DNA from: Galerina marginata
Taxonomy: Eukaryota; Basidiomycota; Agaricomycetes; Agaricales; Galerinaceae
NCBI GenBank assembly: GCA_023014335.1
Contig: JAECYW010000001.1
Location: forward strand, 3,348,001-3,412,000
Direction: 5' to 3'
Length of the DNA: 64,000 nt
This document shows positions 58,548-64,000 of the stretch, piece after piece. Under the pieces are notes generated by a model that saw only the letters and a program-made list of their open reading frames with translations, did no database searches and was not told the origin of the DNA. How positions within the stretch are numbered: position 1 is the stretch's first letter; each line of letters begins with the position of its first letter. The position numbers were made by a program, and so were the translations under genes.

Positions 58548-60526
58548 ATGTTTCACGACATTTCAGAGCACCCGCCTGCTCCTCGTTCTCGGAACTGGTC
58601 ATTTTACTTTGTCTTCTTTGCTGCCGTCGTGCCCGTCTGGTCTTCAGTGCCTCTAGCTTGGGTGTTTGTTCCGTACTCGCTCTACTGCTCCAGATGGTTG
58701 ACGTATGGTACTCCAGCAAGGGTTCTGTTTTTTGTCTCATGTTGCGAGGTCAGTTTTACCGTCTTTCTTGCTATTCAATTTCATTTCATTTCAATCTCTG
58801 TTCCTAGGCTCTCTTTAGTCTTTATCACCTTCATCTTGCTTGTCGCGTGTCTGGGCCGTCTTCCTTTGGGGCGGGTGATCTTGAGGAAATTCAACTCGCC
58901 TACTTGCGTCTGTTGAAAGCAGGATTGGCACATCTTCCGGAAGACGGCGGTGATATTGAGACCATTCTCGTTGATAGACTCGGATCTGGCAGTCCCCTCG
59001 AAGTAATCACCCAACTTGATCACCACGACCCAAGGGCTGTGGACTTCCGTCACAGCATTAGAATGTGGTTCTGCAAAGTTCCTTGGTCGTCTATTAAACT
59101 TCTAGATATGCAAAAATGGGTTTGCTGGTCTATGTATAACTCAGACCTGCCTGCCCTAGACCTACTTCCAGAAACACAGAGAGCCGCGCTAGACCAAGCC
59201 ATCGTACTCCTACAACAACGTCTCAGATGCAAAATAGAGGAAGGTTCTAACCCGAATATTACTCCCATGCGCTTAACTATTGACGATATCAATATTCTAT
59301 GGCGTCCACTCACATTCTACGCCATCGTTAATTCAATAAACTGGATTCTTCGAAAATTCTACACCCACCGCTGGGGTTTCCACCACGGCTATTCCAATGA
59401 GATTGAGTGAGTCAACATTTCTAATTTATCCATCATTCTTCTCTGCATCTCATCGCGTCGCAGGTACCTTTTACGAGTCCCGGCCCAATGGCATCCAGCT
59501 ACGTCACCGCGTCCGGTCGTATTTCTTCACGGGCTTGGCCTGGGTCTTTTGCAGTATCACAACACCATTCAAAATCTAGTGAACAAATTCCCTGATCGCC
59601 CAATTTTGATTCCACTGCAACCGCAGATTAGCCAGGACATCTTCCATCCTCATTTCCTCAAACCACTCAGCCGGCATCAATTCGCGGGCTGCCTTGCGAG
59701 TCTACTACAGAAGCTTGGTTGGGTTACCTTGTACGATGGCGAAGGCAAACAAGAAAAGGAAATCGCGTCTTCTCTGAAATTCGGTGCTCAAAACGGTGTC
59801 ACTCTGCTCAGTCATTCCAAGTATGTTAAATCTGTACCGCGAAAACTTTCGTTGACTGATTTGTTTTTCAGTGGTTCATATCTGCACGCTTGGATCTTGA
59901 AAAATCATCCCGAAATTGTAGCACGATCGTGTTTTGTTGATCCAGTTACGTTTTGTTCATGGGAAGGAGGTCCGTGCTCTTTGTTTGACGATAATTATGT
60001 CCGTTTCCTGACCCACAATTTAGACGTTTGTTATAATTTCTTCTATCGCCCTTGTATGACCGTAAGTCCTAACTTCTGCTTTTTTAATTTTACTTACGCC
60101 AATATATATTCCCAGGGCATGGAAATGATCATACGATACTTTGTCGGGACGGAAATCGGCGTAGTCAATCTCGTTCAGCGACATTTCTGTTGGACGTCGA
60201 ATTCACTCTGGTTCGAAGAAATCCCACATGCAAGAGACCCTCATAGAACGCTTTTTATCCTGGGAGGAAAGGATGACATAGTTCATTCGGAGGTGAATAC
60301 GTCTTCTCTATCGGACTTTATTATCCTCCAACACTGTGCTTTGCAGCGGGTCAGGAAATATCTAACATCCCATGGTGCTCTTAAAAATCTCTGGTACGAC
60401 CCCGAAGGGAGGCATGGCCAAGCTCTCCTGAGAAGCGGACCTGGCCTTACGGAAGTTCTTCGATGGTTATCGGAAGAGGGGATAAACCCAGGTCAAACTA
60501 AAAGGAATACGACAGAAATACTCTAA
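58548..60526 (+). CDS. Membrane-associated alpha/beta hydrolase fold protein
   Basis: Six exons: 58548-58748, 58808-59406, 59464-59820, 59872-59969, 60024-60061 and 60116-60526, giving 567 residues with all phases consistent. The N-terminus has one or two transmembrane segments (WSFYFVFFAAVVPVWSSVPL; VLFFVSCCEALFSLY). An ~200-residue helical region follows, then the hydrolase core: PVVFLHGLGLGLLQY (oxyanion HG), the likely nucleophile elbow LLSHSNGSYLHAW (SHSNG in place of the usual GxSxG), DPVTFCSWEG, and an acid region FILGGKDDIV. A candidate His is in EGRHGQALL. This layout matches a conserved but uncharacterised group of fungal alpha/beta hydrolases. Substrate unknown; membrane localisation hints at lipid. 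The first Gly of the elbow motif is replaced by Ser. Confidence 0.78.
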
Positions 60527-61020
60527 ACCCGCAATTAATTGCCCTTAACAGGATGGAGACCCGTCGCACTGGCATTTTATATGTGTTCTTCGCTCTAGCA
60601 ACAAGTTGATACTCCTGCACTCTTAAGCTCCTTAGATTTTTAGATCTCTATTTAGTCGTTTTTCAACAGCATTGGAGGATCACCGCAAAACAACTTTACT
60701 TCATTGTTTCCCATCAACTTCTCTTCGTCGTTGTCATAATATATCCGGATTTGTAGCCCGTAAACCAAGCCTCCTTATCTTTACTTACTGCTATGAAAAC
60801 CAAGCCAAAAAGAGAGGACAAATCCTGAACACCTAAAAAGCTCTCCATCTGGTGAATGTACCGGGAAAATTTGTTCCGAAGAGGATGTGGTCATGCTGCA
60901 CAAACTTTTCCATGGCCGCCAAATTTGGCTCGGAGACACTCAACGTGGTCTTGAGCTTATCCCAAATTTCTTCGTGGGTTAGGATGCACCTCACACTCAG
61001 CCTACGTGAACGAACACTAG
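60527..61020. other. Intergenic, no supported gene
   Basis: Lies between the hydrolase stop and the thioesterase remnant; no gene seen. Confidence 0.5.
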
Positions 61021-61348
61021 ATGGCATCTATGAGTGAAGAATTTGACGTCTCTCAAGTTGCGGGAAACGCTCCAGAGGAAATTAAGCGTTCACTCGGCAA
61101 TGCGAATGCATACTTCGCGAGCTTCAGGAAACCCAGTCAACGCTCTTTGAATATGTTTGGGAAAGCGATTCAGGATCGGCTGAAGGTCACCAAATTATCG
61201 ATCGTTAAGAAAGTGGAGGAGCCAAACAAGGTGGAGGGAAGGGCAGTTCTTGAGCTCAACGTTGCAGTAGGCAAGTACGTCCAACATGCCACTCCTGAAA
61301 GTCGACAAACCTGACGGCAACGATACTTCAGACATGGTCAGGAGGTAG
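61021..61348 (+). pseudogene. Truncated copy of the ACOT13-like thioesterase
   Basis: Exon 1 (61021-61270) encodes MASMSEEFDVSQVAGNAPEE and continues to GRAVLELNVAVG. It aligns over its whole length with exon 1 of the gene at 39996 (shared features: VAGNAxxEIK, IQxRLKVTxxSI, ExRxVxExxV), including the same phase-1 exon end. What follows after the next acceptor (ACATGG at 61332) keeps only the Asp-Met of the parent exon 2, then hits a stop. None of the catalytic HGG...D exon or later exons is present in the next kilobase. The product would lack the active site, so this is read as a partial duplicate. Exon 1 itself is intact, suggesting recent truncation or a retained N-terminal-only peptide. 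Confidence 0.65.
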
Positions 61349-62390
61349 AAAAGCCTGGAATGGCGTGGGGTTCGTATCATATCAGAATCTTATGTACATT
61401 GATTTGATGAGAGGAAGACAAGGTACTGGTTGGTACTTCGTACCGCGGTGGTCTGCTGCCATGGAGGAATATTTCCCTTTGCGCCGTTCGCGAACAAGAA
61501 TGACTGTGGCGCAGGACATCGGTAGTTAGAAGAGGCTGCGCAGACAAATCTTGCAGCAGCAGTAAGCCCGGAAGACAGTTGACCGTAAACGGAGAGTCAG
61601 GATCTAACAGAAAAGCTATTATCAAAAAAAATCGTGAAATTGGAAAGAAGAAACACCAACCTCTGGTCATTGTGGTCTGAAATAGTTTTCTGACTTGATC
61701 AGAGTCCGAATTTCGATATGGACGAATTCAGATGTGGGTCCCAGCTTGCTCTTGAGTTGCGGGTCCATTTTGAGGATTATGCTGATTGACGAGGAACTGC
61801 GAAGCTGATTGGGAGAGCTTTTCCTTGTCGCCTGTATCCAAAACCGCGGTCGTCGTTTTGGTAGCCGTGGACTCGGAATTCATTCAAAAAATTATGATGC
61901 GAGGGAGGGACAACAGCAGTGGAGAAATATTTGGACGCATTTGAAGAAAACATGATCTGTGGGCTTTATACTCGATGGTCAACCCGAAGATTCAGGGCTT
62001 AGTCAAAGTAAGAAAAAGGGGTGAAACAAATTGAATTTGAAATTCGTTGTCGCATCGGCGTAAACGGCATGCCGCTGTACGCGTACACCTGCGCAAACGG
62101 ACATAAACGGGCAAGCGGCCATTGGTCATTTATTACGCGGTCTCGCAGACATGAAGAGTTAAATAGCCTTTCAAAGTTACATTAGAACTTTAGGACGAAC
62201 TTTGGGCCTTTGGGCAACCAAGCAGAGAATTTGAAAAAAAAAATAGGCGAGATCGTTACATATGATGTCATGGCAAATCCCAAAATAGATTGCTCCATTG
62301 TCGTTTTCAACGGTTTTGCATTTCAGTTCATGAGTGGTTAAAAGGGATATCTCATTTTTGAAACGGTACCTCTACAAATTATTTACAATA
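61349..62390. other. Intergenic, no supported gene
   Basis: Holds no recognisable gene; the right end is the 3' flank of the acetyltransferase. Confidence 0.5.
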
Positions 62391-63207
62391 CTAGTTACTA
62401 GCAGAAAGGTCAAGATTCAATTCAACAGCGTCTATACTCCTCAAGAGAACGTACTGTCTCTGTAAGACCCACCCAAACTTTCGATACAGGTCTATGGCGC
62501 TTGTGTGGTGAGCGGAAGTGCTGAGGTAGAGAGATTTAATATTATGGAGGCGGGCATGAGCGATGGCCACCCTGATAAGTTGACCTGCGACACCCCGTCT
62601 GCGGCATTTTGGAGATACAACCAGGCGGCGAAGCTCGGCACTGATTTCGTCTGTGTTAGCATTTACATCTGGGTTTAAGAGAAATCTTTGAGCAAATATA
62701 ATCGCAGAAATTTAAAAATTATAGCACATACCGATGCCAACGTATCCAACAACTTCTGATTTTCCACCTTCAAGTTCCCCGACTGTTTCTGCGACCCAAA
62801 AGCAATTTTTTCCCTTTGAGACGAGATAGTCACTCTCTGGCTCATGTCCGTTTTGCTTCTCAGTCTGAGGCTCAGGGACCATCCCATAGCGGTCCGCAAT
62901 ATTTCCAAGGTCACCAGTCAAGGCATTCTGACGGAATTTTATGAATGCACAGTGGAGAGAGTATAGTCGTATGCATATTGTTGACAGGCCGACGATGGAG
63001 AGTGCTAGTCCGATACATCGACTGTAGATGCTCGAAAACCAAGCGTAGGACAAGAAACCAAGGGTAGTGATCGCGTAGAGAGCATAAGACAACGGTGACG
63101 AACATCGCGCTCTCATAGCAGCGCGTCGTGGAGAACCATCTGAGGAAAAACCAGCATTATTTAGGCTATGATGGACATAGAACGAGCAAAATACCTCCAC
63201 TCGTCAT
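62391..63207 (-). CDS. Membrane-anchored GNAT N-acetyltransferase (NAT8-like layout)
   Basis: Three exons, 63195-63207, 62732-63139 and 62391-62650, giving 226 residues; the first exon is only 13 bases. Residues ~20-60 hold two hydrophobic segments (YALYAITTLGFLSYAWF; CIGLALSIVGLSTICI), then a luminal or cytosolic GNAT domain. The substrate-side strand is FWVAETVGELEGGKSEVVGY. The acetyl-CoA binding motif lies in LRRLVVSPKCRRRGVAGQLI, the (Q/R)-x-x-G-x-(G/A) type loop. The closing part is AIDLYRKFGWVL. The layout of an N-terminal membrane anchor followed by GNAT matches NAT8-type acetyltransferases and many fungal homologues. Expected reaction: transfer of acetyl from acetyl-CoA to an amine (lysine, cysteine conjugate or small molecule). 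Confidence 0.82.
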
Positions 63208-63506
63208 TGTAGTCCTGAATAATTCGTGTATTTCCTCTGTGTCTGAATATCGGAATGGTCGAATGCGAATGATCGGGCAAGCCTTTTCTTTATAGTGCGT
63301 TTCGTGCATGGCGCGTCGGATGAGGTACTTCAGTAAAGAAAGATATGCCGAATTAGAGATCCTTATGGTTACAGAGGGTATAAAGCTGGGGTGGTATGCT
63401 CATCGTCAACGGTACATAACAGCTTTTAAAATAGTAAAAATACGGATGATCATAGCCTTCGTGGCAAATGACTCGAACACAGCGGATGTACTTAGTTTGA
63501 AAGTGT
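63208..63506. other. Intergenic, no supported gene
   Basis: About 300 bases upstream of the acetyltransferase. A plus-strand frame at 63308-63544 has no recognisable domain. Confidence 0.4.
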
Positions 63507-63908
63507 TCAGTGAGTTCGAATTTGATGTGAAATTCGCCCGATGATCCGGTTACTGAGCAGGCTCTTAGAAGTCCCGATAAACCCGGATCGCGTTACACCC
63601 CGCCAATTTTTTGGTGGGTTCAGATCGATAAAAGAAGAACGAGTCCTATAAATAGGACTCGTAATCTTCGCCATGTTCCATGGGCTTGTGCGTGCATCGA
63701 TCGCCTGAGGGCCCCATTTCTAATGACACACGATTAAAAGGAAGGCAAGGGTAAGCTGGCATGGACAACTCACGAATTTCCCTGCTTTGCCTTCCTTGAG
63801 AAGTTCAGCGACGCGTGCTGCTACTGTTGTAGCTACCTCTACGCGAGTACGGAAATTTGATTTGTCGGAACATGCGAGGTAGTCTGTACGAGTAGTTACT
63901 CCGGGCCA
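63507..63908 (-). CDS. Partial unidentified gene at right edge (last two exons)
   Basis: Exon 63774-63908 (45 codons, phase 0 at both ends, ATTAG acceptor and GTGAGT donor) reads WPGVTTRTDYLACSDKSNFR and then TRVEVATTVAARVAELLKEG, with an amphipathic helix. A 54-base intron follows, then a possible last exon 63507-63719 (71 codons including the stop) starting KWGPQAIDARTSPWN. Clean frames and good splice sites favour real coding sequence, but I recognise no family. Its start lies beyond the window or in the last 90 bases. A perfect palindrome (63639-63662) lies inside the proposed last exon, so that exon is less secure. Confidence 0.35.
63639..63662. repeat. 11-base-arm palindrome centred on a TATA-like core
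   Basis: ACGAGTCCTAT, two bases (AA), then ATAGGACTCGT: perfect inverted arms of 11 bases. The centre reads CTATAAATAG, a TATA-box-like string. Confidence 0.85.
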
Positions 63909-64000
63909 CTAATTATAACAAGATGATGTTAGTATTGTGATGGCAAGGGAAGACAAATCACGGACGTCAATGGTTAAACTTGTCCGATGCCAGCCCATTG

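Noticed and set aside
1..64000. tRNA, rRNA, CRISPR arrays, plasmid or phage genes
   Set aside because: No cloverleaf, rRNA core, regularly spaced repeat array or prokaryotic gene was recognised by eye; a tRNAscan run would be needed to exclude tRNAs.

Overview
The window looks like nuclear DNA of a filamentous basidiomycete (Agaricomycetes type). Genes are dense and lie on both strands. Most are split by many short introns (about 37-75 bases, GT...AG). The set includes HOPS subunit Vps41, exomer subunit Chs5, an Rpd3/Hos2-like histone deacetylase, a polyporopepsin-like aspartic protease, a UapA/UapC-type purine permease, an F-box-like protein and a NACHT NTPase carrying the short N-terminal peptide common in mushroom-forming fungi. 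No prokaryotic gene organisation, rRNA, CRISPR array or confidently recognisable tRNA was seen.

Layout. 1-4 kb: a TMEM163-like cation-efflux membrane protein (minus). 4-11 kb: a divergent pair of heat-shock-factor-type transcription factors (HSF-A minus, HSF-B plus) with about 3 kb between them. 11.7-13.5 kb: a PAP2 lipid phosphatase. 14-16.6 kb: a 5'-damaged LINE with a long intact reverse transcriptase ORF. 17-21 kb: an F-box-like protein and a membrane-anchored alpha/beta hydrolase. 21.6-23.9 kb: a purine permease with a non-autonomous hAT element (24,032-24,834, 8-bp target duplication) just upstream of it. 25.2-25.8 kb: a small coiled-coil protein. 26.5-40.8 kb: a housekeeping block: Vps41, Chs5, aspartic protease, histone deacetylase, AlkB/2OG-type dioxygenase and an ACOT13-like hotdog thioesterase. 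42 kb: a small secreted protein. 44-46.7 kb: an intact NACHT NTPase. 47-53.3 kb: two more HSF-type factors (HSF-C, HSF-D) with a broken NACHT remnant between them. 55-57 kb: a tandem array of repeated splice-site-bearing modules. 58.5-60.5 kb: a second alpha/beta hydrolase. 61 kb: a truncated thioesterase copy. 62.4-63.2 kb: a membrane-anchored GNAT acetyltransferase. The right edge holds the last two exons of an unidentified gene.

The most striking content is the group of four HSF-type genes. All keep the same five-exon plan (exon 2 always 70 bases, exon 3 132 or 135, identical splice phases). They diverge in the C-terminal region, the DNA-recognition helix and splice-site integrity. Three share a promoter-proximal block, and two share a distal block at nearly the same distance from the start codon. 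This points to a local, recently active family expansion containing both intact and decaying members. Exon coordinates below were derived by hand from splice consensus, frame continuity and family conservation. Where a full exon list is given, the lengths add up to whole codons.
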